The notes beneath the pieces are model-generated. The model was not told where the DNA came from. It saw nothing but the letters and a program-made list of their open reading frames with translations, and did not search any database. Shown one piece after another: positions 47,543-62,580 of a DNA stretch of 64,000 bases (positions are counted from its first letter, which is position 1; each line of letters opens with the position of its first letter). Source of the DNA: Beverwykella pulmonaria (taxonomy: Eukaryota; Ascomycota; Dothideomycetes; Pleosporales; Melanommataceae). Made by a program: the position numbers and the translations under genes. The stretch spans positions 106,543 to 170,542 of the forward strand of contig BCHH01000013.1 of the NCBI GenBank assembly GCA_001599595.1. The letters are read 5' to 3'.

Positions 47543-49581
47543 TCAAAGCGCCGCAATTCTCGGCAGTGGTTTATTCTTTACCTCCTCGTACGTCATTCTT
47601 CTCTTCCCCTTTACCTCCTGCGGCATACGGCTCACAGTTGTTGCACCTCCCCTCTCCATCACCTTTTCCATGCCCTTCTCCGTGCCCTTCTCCGTGCCCT
47701 TCTCCGCCGGATCCAGATTGTCAGCTCCCCTCAAAGGGCTCGCAGATCTGGTCTTGCGTACTGGGGCTCTATCTTTCTCCTGCTCAGCAAAAGTCCACCG
47801 TGCGTCCAATTCTTTCTCAAAGGCTTGACGTAAGTCGATAGTATTGTCTGCCGGACTGACATTACTGTCGGGGCTGAAGGAGCTCAATAGGTCCGCAGAT
47901 GAGGATCGAATCTTTACGGGTATTTTTTCGAGTATTTCTTCTTGGTTCTTGAGTTGCGGTTTCCAGCCTTTAGCTTTCCTCCCAGAAAATGAATACTGTT
48001 GCGAGGCCTCGGATGTGGCATCAGGGGCGCTAGCGCGCCGTACGTGACCTTTCTTCCGACCTCGTGGAACCTTTGTGCTTGGCACTGCAGCGCTATTCAG
48101 AACTCTATATGCGAGCATATTCACATCTATAGACCCTCGATTGGTGGCACCAGCGCTCGAGCTTCCCTCGCCCGGGCTTCTACTCCGTCTCCCTTCATCG
48201 GGCCCCGTAGACCCACTTCGCGAGCTCCATGTCACGCTGTCGGCAGGCAGTGGTGGGGTTGCAGAACTGAGACGATGAGGACGCGTGAGCGAGACAGAGG
48301 AGCGCGAGTAACCGCTTCTGTAGAGTGAGAAATTTTGTCCAGAGGCTGTGTGTGGTAGGTGTGGGTTCGACCGCGATGCATATGAAACAGGGCGTAGTGG
48401 AGAGGGGAGCGTGGGATGCACGGCACGCCATGTTGAAGCCGAGTATTCCTTCGGATTATATGCAGTAACGAGGCCTGATGGGGTGACGAGAGTCGAAAGT
48501 CGCGACGGGGGCGGGAAATACTGGGACGACATGGTTGGATAGAATATAGGCGGCAAAATTTCCATCGAAGATGCACGTGCGGGGAGCATGAAGCCAGGCG
48601 GGAGAGGTGGTGGTTGGACTGAAGATCTAAAGATGCCCACGCCCAACGAGCGGACAGGAGATGGCGCGTAAATGGTCGACGGAGGGGATATAGAGCGCAG
48701 ATCTAGAGTCTCCGCGTCAGTGTTGGAGTAGCTAGACAGAGTGCTTCGGTGTGTCGAAGCGGAAACACGACTGCGGTACTTCTCGGAGACGAGTGATGCG
48801 CTGCGCGAAGGGGATGGTCGTCGAGATACAGCTGGAGTTGTGGAAAGGTTGGTGGGTTGGGGGTAGCTGTATTTGAGGAGATGAGCCTCAAAAGGACGAT
48901 TCACTACGGTGAGCATGCCAAAGAGGGTACATGAAGCTATTCTGCATCCAGTGTCAGCATTGAATCACGACAGAACTGATGGTAGTGTCCTACAGTGCTA
49001 TCATCGACATGGTGGTCCCGATGCGTCCCACAACACATGTGGTCCCGGCTTCCCAGCCGTCAAGGCCGGCGCCTGCAGGTAGACATACGGGCTGACGAGC
49101 AGCAACGATGAGATTCCAACCGGATGTCAAGAGCCACAGGACACATAGTGTCACAGCGAGGCGGATGGCGATGTATGAGGTCTTCTTGATGATGGAGGGA
49201 TTGCGCCGTTGGTGCTTCCATATCCTCTGCTTCAGAGAGAAGATGGTGTGAAGGACAATATAGGCTATTGATACAAAAGCCTGGCGCTGATAAGTCATGC
49301 GACCTTGGAGCAGGAGCAGGATTCGATGTACTTACAGATGCTATAGTCAGGACCTCGGACGCGATGTTGGTGGTATCACCAGGATCGGCCGCGATCAAGT
49401 AGATGGACGTCACGAGCGTAGAGAGTGAGGTCCAGAGCAGAATGTGTAGTAAGGTGGTAATGGCAATGAGTGTGAGCTGTCGACGCGATAGCTTTGTGTT
49501 GATCTTGATGGTGGGAGCAGCTTCAGACTTGGGCAGCTGACTAGCTCTACCGCTGCTACTCCCTTCAGAACTAGCCATCAA
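47543..49581 (-). CDS. Multi-pass membrane protein with long disordered cytosolic tail, unknown function
   Basis: Three exons (49581-49336, 49286-48994, 48941-47543) encode about 645 residues; introns are 49 and 52 bp. The first third has about four hydrophobic helices (LTLIAITTLLHILLWTSL; RQAFVSIAYIVLHTIF; IAIRLAVTLCVLWLLTSG; GTTMSMIALIASCTLFGML). The rest is Ser/Pro/Arg-rich and disordered, with many RSxS and SPxR sites that look like phosphorylation targets. Near the C-terminus an EKGT tetrapeptide is repeated three to four times (DNA 47672-47706). Splice joins were chosen because they continue the hydrophobic helices in frame. I do not recognise the family. The topology suggests a plasma-membrane or endomembrane protein regulated through its tail. 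Confidence 0.75.
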
Positions 49582-50638
49582 GTGACTCGGCCTTCAGTCA
49601 CCTGCTGAACTCGAGAACGAAGGAATTGTGTGGGGATGCAGAGACGGTGTTGAAAACAGAAGGACAGGACAGAATGAAAGTAAAAGCGAACGACATGCCC
49701 ATCTCGAAAGGAGCGTGTGGTCGAAGAGGTGTTCAGAACCGCTGAACACAGCAGCTGTTCAAAGAGAAAGGAACGGTGCGGGTAGCTCCCGAGATGTCAT
49801 GTGGAGTCAAGATGGGACGACGCCCGGGATTGAGCCTGAACGAGCCTCAGACCAGAGACGTCTCAGGAGCCATGGGAACCACTATTGGGTGAGCTGGTAC
49901 CTGGATTTATTAGATGCATTCCCAAAAACTGCGGCCCACAGATAGAGGCAAGTAAGGGATGTTGCGCGAGAGAAAGCGGGGAGGAATGCTGCCGACAACC
50001 AAGGGCATGATGGTAAGTAGCGCCAAAAGATTCAAATTAACGAGTATCTAATTCAAAGGTAACCAGTGTGAAACAAAACGATGGGAACTCGATAGCCATT
50101 CATGAATTATACTGTCGCGGAAATAGCACCTCGACGTTGCGTCGGAAGTTTGCGATAGAAGAATAGACAAATGTCTGTTATGACGACCATCGTCAGTTCG
50201 CGACGCGTAGAATGAAAGTGGCCAGGGGGTACCTGCATTGCCGCATAGACTCTGAATTCCTACACAGCCAATAATCCCGACAATGCAGGCCAAGTCTCGG
50301 CACGGGCAGCAGTACTACCGGTCACCCTACGATGATATCTGCCGGTGGTAGATGCATCATGGCGACCATACCAATGGAATATCGCGCAGAGGAGCAGGCT
50401 GCATCTGCTTTCATGCGGAACAGCCTGTGAAGACTTATTGGTCGCCAATGGACTGATCCATGGACTTCAAACGCACTCAAGATGCTGCAAAGCGTTGGAC
50501 AGGAGCTCCAGAATTCGTCATCTTCGACGTGCGGCGGGAGCGGGGAGAACTGCCGCCCAGCCATTCCATTGCTGCATCTAGAAACCAGCCTGCTCGACTC
50601 CATGTCACAACTGGCATGTTGCGAATGGCGGGTCGGGC
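49582..50638. other. Spacer
   Basis: Promoter side of the membrane-protein gene and 3' flank of the SNARE gene. No coding signal seen. Confidence 0.5.
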
Positions 50639-51479
50639 TCAGAGGATGAGGAGCAGGACAAGGAGCAATATGAGGACAAAGATGAGGACTCCTATGCAAC
50701 AGCTAGACATGCGGTCTGTGAATTTCCAAAGCCGTTAGTGGGTGTCCCACAAGCCAATCCCGGGAGCAAATACCTTCATTCTTCTTGATCACCCAGCCGA
50801 CCTTCTTGAGGCCCGTCTGCAGCTTTCCGCCGACTCTGTCGGCCGCGGTATCGACGTCGTTGAGGAGCTCCCCTTGCTCTTCCAGTTCGCGGCCCATGTC
50901 GTCGGCTTGCTGTCGCAAGTTTCCCACGGTTCGGAAGACTCCGTCGAGAGCTTCGTCCTGCTCGTGCATCATCTCAAGCTGCCTCTCCTGTTCAAAAGCA
51001 GCATATCCATCTGTCTCTTCAAAGGAGTCTGGGTCGGGTAGGACGTCTCCGTTCATGGCTGCCTTTCCTTTGGTCTGCGCATCGTGCACCGTCCGCAAGA
51101 GCTCTTCCCGCATATTCTGAACCTCATCTCCAACTTCCTTGACGAGTCGCCTTCGGCGCTCAACCTCGTCAATTTCGAGTCCGAACCGGTAGGGGTCATG
51201 TTCGACGGCCTTGACACTTTCGATGAGGTCTTCGAGGTCTTGGCTAAGGTCTTGCAGCGTCTGCTCGAGCTCGCCGCGGGCTTCTCGGAGCTCGGGGGAG
51301 TTCGCAGAGGAAGCGGACGAGCGGATGCGCAGGTATGATGCGAAGAGGGGCCGTGTGGTGTTCAGCGCAGAGAGGACGTCTCTGTTGGATCGTCAGTGCC
51401 AGGCACCTGCATTCTAGAAGCGGACATCCTACGCTTGCACCTGCAGGAAGGGGTCTTCATTGTTCGGCGTGGACATCAT
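50639..51479 (-). CDS. tlg1: Tlg1/syntaxin-6-type Q-SNARE
   Basis: Three exons (51479-51433, 51381-50774, 50715-50639) encode 243 residues, or 242 from the second ATG at 51476. The N-terminus DPFLQVQADVLSALNTTRPL is the syntaxin-6 N-domain signature. A three-helix region follows, then the SNARE motif (EQDEALDGVFRTVGNLRQQA, then RELEEQGELLNDVDTAADRV) with the zero-layer Gln in LEEQGELL. The last exon, only 77 bp, supplies the C-terminal membrane anchor (CCIGVLIFVLILLLVLLLIL), so an annotation ending at the long exon would miss the anchor. Tlg1 mediates fusion of endosome-derived vesicles with the trans-Golgi. It shares a 0.3-kb promoter interval with the methyltransferase gene. Confidence 0.92.
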
Positions 51480-51765
51480 TTTGGGCGCGAGATGATACGG
51501 AGACGGGGGAGCGTGGAGGCCCTGAAATTAGAGGCGGCGAATGCGACGATGCGGCGCTGGGTAAACTGGAATGAAGGTCGCGAGATTGGGTCGAGCTCCA
51601 GGATGACAGTTATGCCGACCCCCGAAGGCTGAGCGATGCGCACAGACCATGACTATTATTCACTGAAAAGCTCCATCGCACCAACGACTCACCAACACTC
51701 TATGGTTGGGGCCTCGAAAAGACCTACCGAGACGGGTCCTCAAAGTGAAGGTCGCCGACGAAATC
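51480..51765. promoter_or_regulatory. Bidirectional promoter interval
   Basis: 286 bp between the divergent SNARE (51479) and METTL25-like (51766) starts. No specific motifs are assigned. Confidence 0.5.
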
Positions 51766-53838
51766 ATGGGTCCGGAAACGCCTCTGCCTCTTCCTGTCGA
51801 ATTCGACCAAGTAGATGACTACGTGGATTCGCTATTACAATTCACGACATCCTCTTGGCTGCTGCAGACTCTTTGCGGGGGGGTTCATATCTTGGACTTC
51901 TATACCAAAACACCAGATCTCTACTCGGCCATTCTGCCACAGACTTGGAGGGAATGGTTCAAAGACCGCGATATCATGGACATATTAGACCTGCTGATGA
52001 GAGAAGATCTGAGCCAATTCGATCCACAAAACAGGAGGCCAGGAGAGCCATCCTGGCGCGGAGGCGCACTGCCTCCCGAAGATCTTCTGCAATACTTGAG
52101 GGAAGTGCGCAAGCATCTCTTAGGCCGAACCTTTCCTCCCCCTAATTCGGGGCTTTCGTCCCGGAAGAGCACAATAGCTCGCCATGTAGCCATTGGGATG
52201 AAAGTCAAGAAGGTCCACGAAGTTGACAACTTTGCTCGTTACGTCAACACACTGACATCAGAACTAGCAGCTGCCGGGAAGGAAATAACCCATCTTGTGG
52301 ATTTCGGCTCAGGCCAAAACTATCTTGGGCGGGCTCTTGCCGCACCACCGTACTCTAAGCACATAGTCGCTGTTGAGAGCAAGCAGCACAATATCGAGGG
52401 GGCTAAGAATATGGACGTCCTCGCTAGACTTGTACCGAAGCCTTTGGTCATGAGAAACAAGAAAGAACATCGCGCTGGGCAAAAGAAGCAAAAAAAGAAG
52501 AAGGTCAATTGCGACGTAGATGACTGTAGGCCCATACCGACAGCAGATCTTCATGCACCCGAAGCTATGCAAAAAGCCGAGATGAATTGTGACTCGAATG
52601 GCTGTACACCTCAGCCTGCACCTGAGCCTTCAGAACTCAATCCTCCGAACGCCGCGACAGAGAATGGGGTATCGCAAAACCGCGACAACACGGTCGCGAC
52701 AACGCTCCAGATATACTCAGACGGTCAAGGTAGTGTGCAATATGTCGAACATATTATCAAGGATGGTGATCTCGCGCCGGTCGTCGGCCAGATTCTCGAC
52801 AGCTCTCAGTTACAGGAGGACAATGTGACTACCACATGCAAAGCCGTCGAAGAACCTGCCAACATAAACTCTGCACCCAAGTCCAGCGAGCCAAGTCTCA
52901 TGGTCATCTCCCTTCACTCCTGCGGGAACCTTGTCCATCATGGGCTGCGTTCGCTCCTCCTAAATCCTTCAGTATCGGCCGTGGCTATGGTGGGCTGCTG
53001 CTACAACCTTGTTACCGAACGCCTTGGACCTCCGACATACAAACTCCCCACGCTTCGACCCAATCATCCTCGCCTCGATTCTACATCCAACGCCTTCGAC
53101 CCCCACGGATTCCCAATGTCAGAACGCCTAGCAACATACCCTTTACCATACCCTCCAGACCCCACTGCACGCGGCACCGGCAACCCAAATGAGCCTCCAC
53201 GAGGAATTCGGATGAACATCACCGCCCGCATGATGGCCGTCCAAGCCCCTCAGAACTGGGGACTGGAAGATAGCGACCTTTTCTTCACACGCCACTATTA
53301 CCGTGCCCTCCTGCAACGGATCTTCCTCGATCGCGGCGTCGTTGCTGCCCCCGAGGATTCAGGCCTTGTGGGTGGCGCCGTCTCGGCTTCTGGCCATAGT
53401 AGCAAATTGAACTGGACACCACCGAACGGCCGCGGACCGGGCCTCAGCTCCAACGGGACAGCCACGCCATTGACTATCGGGACGCTACGCAAGTTTGCAT
53501 ACAAGGACTTCCCGTCGTATGTGAGGGCCGCCGTTGGTAAACTCACCTCGCCGAATACGTTCTGTGAAGTCGATCCCGAGTTCATTGCGTCGAAGATGGA
53601 AGGCTTGACGGATGAGGACATCAGGGATTACGAAGTGCGGTATGCAGAGAAGAAGAAAGAGCTGAATGTTATGTGGAGTCTTATGGCTTTTAGTGCTGGA
53701 GTCGTCGAGGCAGTCATCGTTACTGATCGGTGGTTGTGGTTAAAGGAGCAGGCAGAGGTGGAGACTGCATGGGTCGAGCCTGTGTTTGAGTATGGGCAGA
53801 GTCCGCGCAACCTCGTGGTTGTTGGCATCAAGAAGTGA
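51766..53838 (+). CDS. METTL25/RRNAD1-like methyltransferase-domain protein
   Basis: The first suitable ATG is at 51766 (MGPETPLPLPVEF), giving 690 residues; the frame is open a little upstream from non-ATG codons. The N-terminal helical region (FTTSSWLLQTL) leads to a Rossmann motif (HLVDFGSGQNYLGRALAA) and VAVESKQHNIEGA. Further on come the family signatures SLHSCGNLVHHGLRSL and AMVGCCYNLVTERLGPP, then ARMMAVQAPQNWG and, at the C-terminus, WLWLKEQAE. Between motifs there is a hydrophilic insertion with a basic run (KKQKKKK) and two similar Cys pairs, NCDVDDC and NCDSNGC. The METTL25 family is predicted to methylate RNA or protein, but fungal substrates are unknown. It converges with the next gene, 59 bp apart. 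Confidence 0.85.
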   Translation: MGPETPLPLPVEFDQVDDYVDSLLQFTTSSWLLQTLCGGVHILDFYTKTPDLYSAILPQTWREWFKDRDIMDILDLLMREDLSQFDPQNRRPGEPSWRGGALPPEDLLQYLREVRKHLLGRTFPPPNSGLSSRKSTIARHVAIGMKVKKVHEVDNFARYVNTLTSELAAAGKEITHLVDFGSGQNYLGRALAAPPYSKHIVAVESKQHNIEGAKNMDVLARLVPKPLVMRNKKEHRAGQKKQKKKKVNCDVDDCRPIPTADLHAPEAMQKAEMNCDSNGCTPQPAPEPSELNPPNAATENGVSQNRDNTVATTLQIYSDGQGSVQYVEHIIKDGDLAPVVGQILDSSQLQEDNVTTTCKAVEEPANINSAPKSSEPSLMVISLHSCGNLVHHGLRSLLLNPSVSAVAMVGCCYNLVTERLGPPTYKLPTLRPNHPRLDSTSNAFDPHGFPMSERLATYPLPYPPDPTARGTGNPNEPPRGIRMNITARMMAVQAPQNWGLEDSDLFFTRHYYRALLQRIFLDRGVVAAPEDSGLVGGAVSASGHSSKLNWTPPNGRGPGLSSNGTATPLTIGTLRKFAYKDFPSYVRAAVGKLTSPNTFCEVDPEFIASKMEGLTDEDIRDYEVRYAEKKKELNVMWSLMAFSAGVVEAVIVTDRWLWLKEQAEVETAWVEPVFEYGQSPRNLVVVGIKK

Positions 53839-53897
53839 ACCTGAAGTGTGTTGCAAGAGCTAGTTACTACAACCTAATACCCTGACTCCAAGTCCTC

Positions 53898-55307
53898 TCA
53901 TGCATCAAGCGGTTTCCGCCCATAGACAAATAGCACAGTCTCATATAAATACACCTTCTTCGCCCCAAAACACGGTCTCAGTTCCTCCAAAAATAGCTTC
54001 ACCCTCTCCTCACTCCACCCCAAAACCTTAACAAAAAGCTTCATACATATCGGGTCCACAGCATGTCTCAGATCCTCCAAAAAATACACACCCAACTTCT
54101 TCATCTTATCCCCCTTTGCCCAGGGCCCGCACGGCCAATTATATTTTTTTTCTATCACCTCTTCAAACCCTATTTCGGACATCCAACGGGCGTAGTGCTG
54201 AGCGTTGTCCCAGGGGCGGCCCGAGGAATATGATGCAGCCAGACAATTAGCGAGGAAGATGCTCAACGGGTGTGTGGCGGGCGGCTGCGGGTCGAGGAAC
54301 AGGAAGGGGAAAAGTCCGTCTTGCAGTTCCAAATACCCGCCCGGCTCTAGCGCATCATATGCTTTCTCAATAATACTCTTCGGATCTGTGAAGCAACTCA
54401 TTAGCGCGCGACCGTGGATGTAGTCGAATTTCCGCGAATAGGTCCAATCGTCTTCCGCGTCTGCGATTTCGAATTCGCAATTCACGGGCACGAAGGTGGG
54501 CTGGATGGGGGAGAGGTCTGTGCCTAGGACGTGCGTGTTGGGGTTCTGCTCGGCAAATTCCATACTCCAGAGCCCGGTGCCGGTTGCGATGTCTAGGACG
54601 CGACGGGGGTTAGTGAGAGGAGCGGCATATAGTGCGCCGTCGAGCGTCATCAGCCAGAGCACGTGTTGGAGGTCGAGTCTGTCTCTTTCTTTCTGGTGGT
54701 TGTCGTTTAGTCAATGTCATGATCGCCAAAAGCGTTTTCCACCTTTTCCCACGCGGAAACTGGAAATGGACGCGAGCTGCTGGGTGGATACGCACCTCAT
54801 CGTTTGGCATAACGTACTCTGCATTCTGATCAGCGCTAACTCAACCAAGCTCGAGCCCCCCCCAAAAAAAAGGTGAGAGGAGGGGGGGGAAGACGGGTGA
54901 GGAGAGATGGCAGACCTACTCCCCTGCTTGAACCCATGATACGTCCGTCCGAACTCCTCCACCATAGCATAAACGTCGGATCGCGCGCTCGTTGTCGAAC
55001 TCCTACGTCCTTCTCAGCGCTATTTAGACCTCCAATAATTTTCGCAAAGCGAACAGCTGGATAACTTTCGCTCGCAGTAGAACTAGCTGGCCACATTGTG
55101 TTCAATACTTACGCATAGGTCAGCCCCCCAATCGCCGAATCTGCATCTCCATCTGTATCGTTCTCGCTACTCTCCTACATTGCATAAAATCAGCCGAGTT
55201 GCTGGGATGATCGAGCCACTTACATCGCTCTCCGGGATTAGAGTCACGTCGGAGTCGTAGGGTAGGCCAGGGTTTAGGTCTGTATGAGCGGCTTGACTTG
55301 AAGCCAT
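53898..55307 (-). CDS. LaeA-like SAM-dependent methyltransferase
   Basis: Five exons (55307-55224, 55174-55113, 55002-54920, 54818-54796, 53... to 54692-53898) encode about 348 residues. The acidic N-terminus (NDTDGDADSAIGGL) leads to the typical EFGRTYHGFKQGKYVMPNDE segment, which is formed only by splicing a 23-bp exon. The methyltransferase fold has motif I RVLDIATGTGLWSMEFA (about 115-130), an acidic motif II region (VLGTDLSPIQP) and LEPGGYLELQD. The C-terminus ends LYETVLFVYGRKP. LaeA itself is a nuclear regulator of secondary metabolism, but fungi have many LaeA-like paralogues, often small-molecule methyltransferases. No cluster surrounds it. Intron 3 (54919-54819) contains long C, A and G homopolymers. 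Confidence 0.9.
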
Positions 55308-55855
55308 TTTATATGTACCGTTGGGGAGTTTGTATGAATGTTGTGTGTATTTTGAATGGAGAAGTGATAGGATGTGATGAGACGCAAAAGCAACGTGATG
55401 CCCCTCATGATCTACGCGTACGAGCAAGCCACCCTTGTCGGAATTCGCGAAAATACGAATCATCCATACAGCCGAATCTTTCGGGTGCCATTACGTAGTT
55501 CTCTATTACAACAATGAGGTCAAAAGACCCTACTATACGTAATATGCAAGATCTTGCAATAAGAAGACTTATGTGCTATGGAGTCCTGGTCCGAATTACA
55601 ACAAGATAGCTACTCAAATATGTGCAGAGGTGGGGAAGGGGGTATAGAAAGCATTTTGTGAACGAGGTGAAGGATAGGAAACGATAGTTATGTAGGCCGT
55701 TAGATATCGTCAACAGTCAACGTAGAAACGCTCCCAAATCTATCATGCCAGAATGTCCATACAACCACCATATAGCTCCTCCCTTCTCCTCCCATTTTGT
55801 ACGGCCAGCGCCCAATGTGCCCTGTCAAAAGGCAAACTGGTAACGACGCATGCAC
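55308..55855. other. Spacer
   Basis: Promoter side of the LaeA-like gene and 3' flank of the next minus-strand gene. Nothing else seen. Confidence 0.5.
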
Positions 55856-56755
55856 TCAAGAGTGGGACCTCAAAAGCGGGTGCGGCGAAGGCGAACGGCC
55901 CCTCAAAGCCGGCGAACTAGGCCTCAGCAGCGGACTCGCCGCCGCGCTCAAGGCGTGCAAGCTCAGCTGGCTGATCGCATCGAGGTTCGTCTGGACGTCC
56001 TCCTCCGAGAGATCTAGCATCATACGCAGCTCATTCGCCTTCAACGGCTCGCCCAATCCAACCATCAACTGCTCCTTGTTCTTGCTGCCTGGGATGTCGT
56101 GGTAGTACCACAAATACCCTATATCCTCGAGGCGATGCGGCTCCGCAGGCACGGTGATCCTCGCCACCACACGTCGCACATCCATGCCAAACACGCCGGA
56201 GATGTGCGCCTCGGTGCCAAATCCGAGGGTCGAGTCCCTACGCACAGCGCGGGGTACCTTGGCCCCTTTCTCGATGGGCAGCTCGTTTAGACGATTCGAG
56301 GCGCCATTGTCCTGCAACTTCGCGCGCTTGAACGTCGCGTTCTTGAGCTCCGTCACCCCTACCACTATGTACATGTCCTTTTCATCCTTCGCCAAATTGT
56401 AGATCCACTCCCTCGCTTCTGGGTCGCTGCACACAGCCTCGAACGTCTGCAACGGTTGCTGGCTCGTACGTTGGATCATCTGCTCTGCAGAGACGGTGAG
56501 CAGATTGGGCTGGCGGTATATGCGGCCGAGATCGAACTTGGCGCCGTAATTGGTCATGAAGCGGCCCTCTTGGTCGACGGAGAAGAGGTCTTTGTACCGG
56601 AGTTGAATGTGGTAGTCATTGAGGTCGTCAACTTCTTCGTGTGCAAGCTCGGAGTAGAAGCCATCTTTCTCGGGGTGCAGAGGGTGTGTCAGGAGCTGTC
56701 CGACTACCACATCATTTGCGGGGAGCGGCTTAGGGAGGAGGCCGTGGAGGACCAT
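55856..56755 (-). CDS. Hypothetical fungal protein, about 299 residues
   Basis: The first ATG is at 56755 (MVLHGLLPKPLPANDVVVG); an open GTG three codons upstream is unlikely to be used. It begins directly with LPKPLPANDVVVGQLLTHPL, then a segment YKDLFSVDQEGRFMTNYGAK and F-D-L-G-R-I-Y. A central block reads QTFEAVCSDPEAREWIYNLA and KDMYIVVGVTELKNATFKRA. Later come FGMDVRRVVARITVP and LWYYHDIP. The C-terminal 35 residues are Ser/Pro/Arg-rich and probably disordered. There is no signal peptide, membrane helix or catalytic motif. I do not recognise a named family. The pattern of a beta-strand VYVV-type core between charged segments faintly recalls pore-forming gasdermin-type N-domains, but that is only a guess. 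A conserved cytosolic protein is the safe call. Confidence 0.8.
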   Translation of the reverse strand: MVLHGLLPKPLPANDVVVGQLLTHPLHPEKDGFYSELAHEEVDDLNDYHIQLRYKDLFSVDQEGRFMTNYGAKFDLGRIYRQPNLLTVSAEQMIQRTSQQPLQTFEAVCSDPEAREWIYNLAKDEKDMYIVVGVTELKNATFKRAKLQDNGASNRLNELPIEKGAKVPRAVRRDSTLGFGTEAHISGVFGMDVRRVVARITVPAEPHRLEDIGYLWYYHDIPGSKNKEQLMVGLGEPLKANELRMMLDLSEEDVQTNLDAISQLSLHALSAAASPLLRPSSPALRGRSPSPHPLLRSHS

Positions 56756-60597
<3,842 letters not shown>

Positions 60598-62580
60598 ATG
60601 AGGATACGTTCCTTTGTTGCTACTTTGGCAGCGACTTCCTTGCATAGAGCCGCAGCAAGATCTCAAATTCGTCAGGACCACCTTCCAGCAACGATTGAGA
60701 ATGAGAATACGATTGCTCTCCAAGGAGTACTCAACAACATCGGGCCAGATGGAAGTCAGGTACCTGGAGCTTCAGCAGGCATCATTGTTGCTTCGCCTTC
60801 CACCAAAAACCCGGACTGTGAGCATGCTTCCAATATGAACTGCATTCTTTCTTCACAGCTAGACTAATCCGTTGCAGATTTCTTCACATGGACACGAGAT
60901 GCAGCGCTGACAATGAAAATGCTTGTCGATGAGTTCCTGCATGGTAACACCGAGCTTAGGTCGCACATTCAAGACTATCTAAAGGCACAAGCCATTCTTC
61001 AAACCGTCAGCAACCCCTCGGGCGCTTTGTCTTCAGGACGCGGTCTCGGCGAGCCAAAGTTTTATTCCAACTTGACCAGGTTCAACGGCGACTGGGGTCG
61101 CCCACAAAGAGATGGACCTGCTCTCCGTGCCACGGCACTCATCACTTATGCCAGATATTTACTATCCACAGGGCAAAGCGCGGATGCAAGTGAAGCTAGA
61201 GAGCAGGTTTGGCCGGTGGTGCAGAACGATTTGAACTACGTCGCCCAGTATTGGAACAGCACAGGCTTCGATCTATGGGAAGAAGTGAGCGGATCGTCAT
61301 TCTTTACTACGGCTATCCAGCATCGGGCTTTGGTCGAAGGGTCAGCGCTCGGAAAGAAATTAGACATCAACTCGACTTCGGTGTATGATTCTCAGGCGCC
61401 AAATATTTTGTGCTTTTTGCAAACGTACTGGAACGGAAGATATGTGGTTGCAAATATTAACACCAAAAGCGGATTCAGTCGAACGGGCATTGATGCCAAT
61501 ACTGTACTCTCTTCTATCGCCAGTAAGCAATTTAATTATGGAAACCAAAGGGTTCGAGTAGATACTGACTCTGCCGTAGCGTTTGATCCAGCTGCGAATT
61601 GTAGCGACGTCCTATTCCAGCCATGCTCTCCCCGCGCACTGGCAAACTTGAAGGTCTATGTTGACTCATTCCGCACCATCTACACCATCAACCGCAACAC
61701 GACCGACAACTCCGCCATTGCAACAGGTCGGTACCCCGAAGACATCTACTTCGGCGGAAACCCTTGGTATCTCACCACGCTCTCAGTGGCTGAGCAGCTT
61801 TACGATGCGATCCAGCAATGGAACGTTGCTAACACGCTCACTATCAGCTCGGTCGATCTCGCTTTCTGGCAGTCTATATCCCCCAATGCAGCGGTTGGCA
61901 CATACTCAGGCTCTGACTTCACTGTACTTCGCGATGCAGCCCTTGTGTACGCTGATGCGTATGTCAAAGTCGCGCTGCAGTACACCCCCCCTTCCGGCAC
62001 TTTGGCCGAGCAATATAGCCGCGAGAACGGAACTGCACTGTCTGCCCGTGATCTCACATGGTCATATGCCTCCTTCATAACGATGCGAGGCGCACGCCTC
62101 GCAGCGACGACCGACTACACCCAAGTCCCATCCTGGGAGTCGGCATCCGGGAACACAGTCCCGGATGTCTGCATTGCATCCTCCGCCTCCGGCGTCTACA
62201 CACCTGCTGTCGCCGCCGGTGCTCCTCCAGGAGCAGGCGGCTGCGCCGTCCTCGTAACGTTCAACGTCAACGCCTCAACGTACTATGGCGAGAACATCTA
62301 TCTCAGTGGCAGCACCGCGGATATGGGGAACTGGAATCCGGGTGATGCGCTACCCGGAAGTGCAATCGGGTATTCCGATCAGCGACCGCTGTGGACCTTT
62401 ACGGTGGAGCTGCCAGCAAATAGCAGTCTGGGATATCACTATATCCGGAGAGAGGACGATGGGTCATATCTCTATGAGACTATAAATCGGACGCTAGCGG
62501 TTCCGCCGTGTTTGAATGGTGGGGGGAATATTGCTACGGTTGAGGATGCTTGGGTTGGGCTTGTAGGGACGCCAAGTTAA
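60598..62580 (+). CDS. Secreted glucoamylase, GH15 with C-terminal CBM20
   Basis: Exon 1 (60598-60817) and exon 2 (60878-62580), joined over a 60-bp intron, encode about 640 residues. The splice recreates NPDYFFTWTRDAALT, the GH15 active-site entry. A signal peptide covers about the first 20 residues. GH15 landmarks are GLGEPKFYSNLTRFNGDWG-type sequence, FDLWEEVSGSSFFTTAIQHR with the general acid Glu (about 208), and LAEQYSRENG with the catalytic base. After a linker with several Ala/Gly/Pro residues comes a CBM20 starch-binding domain (GENIYLSGSTADMGNWNPG, PLWTFTVELP, GYHYIRREDDGS). It releases glucose from the non-reducing ends of starch outside the cell. Several N-glycosylation sites are visible. 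Confidence 0.95.
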
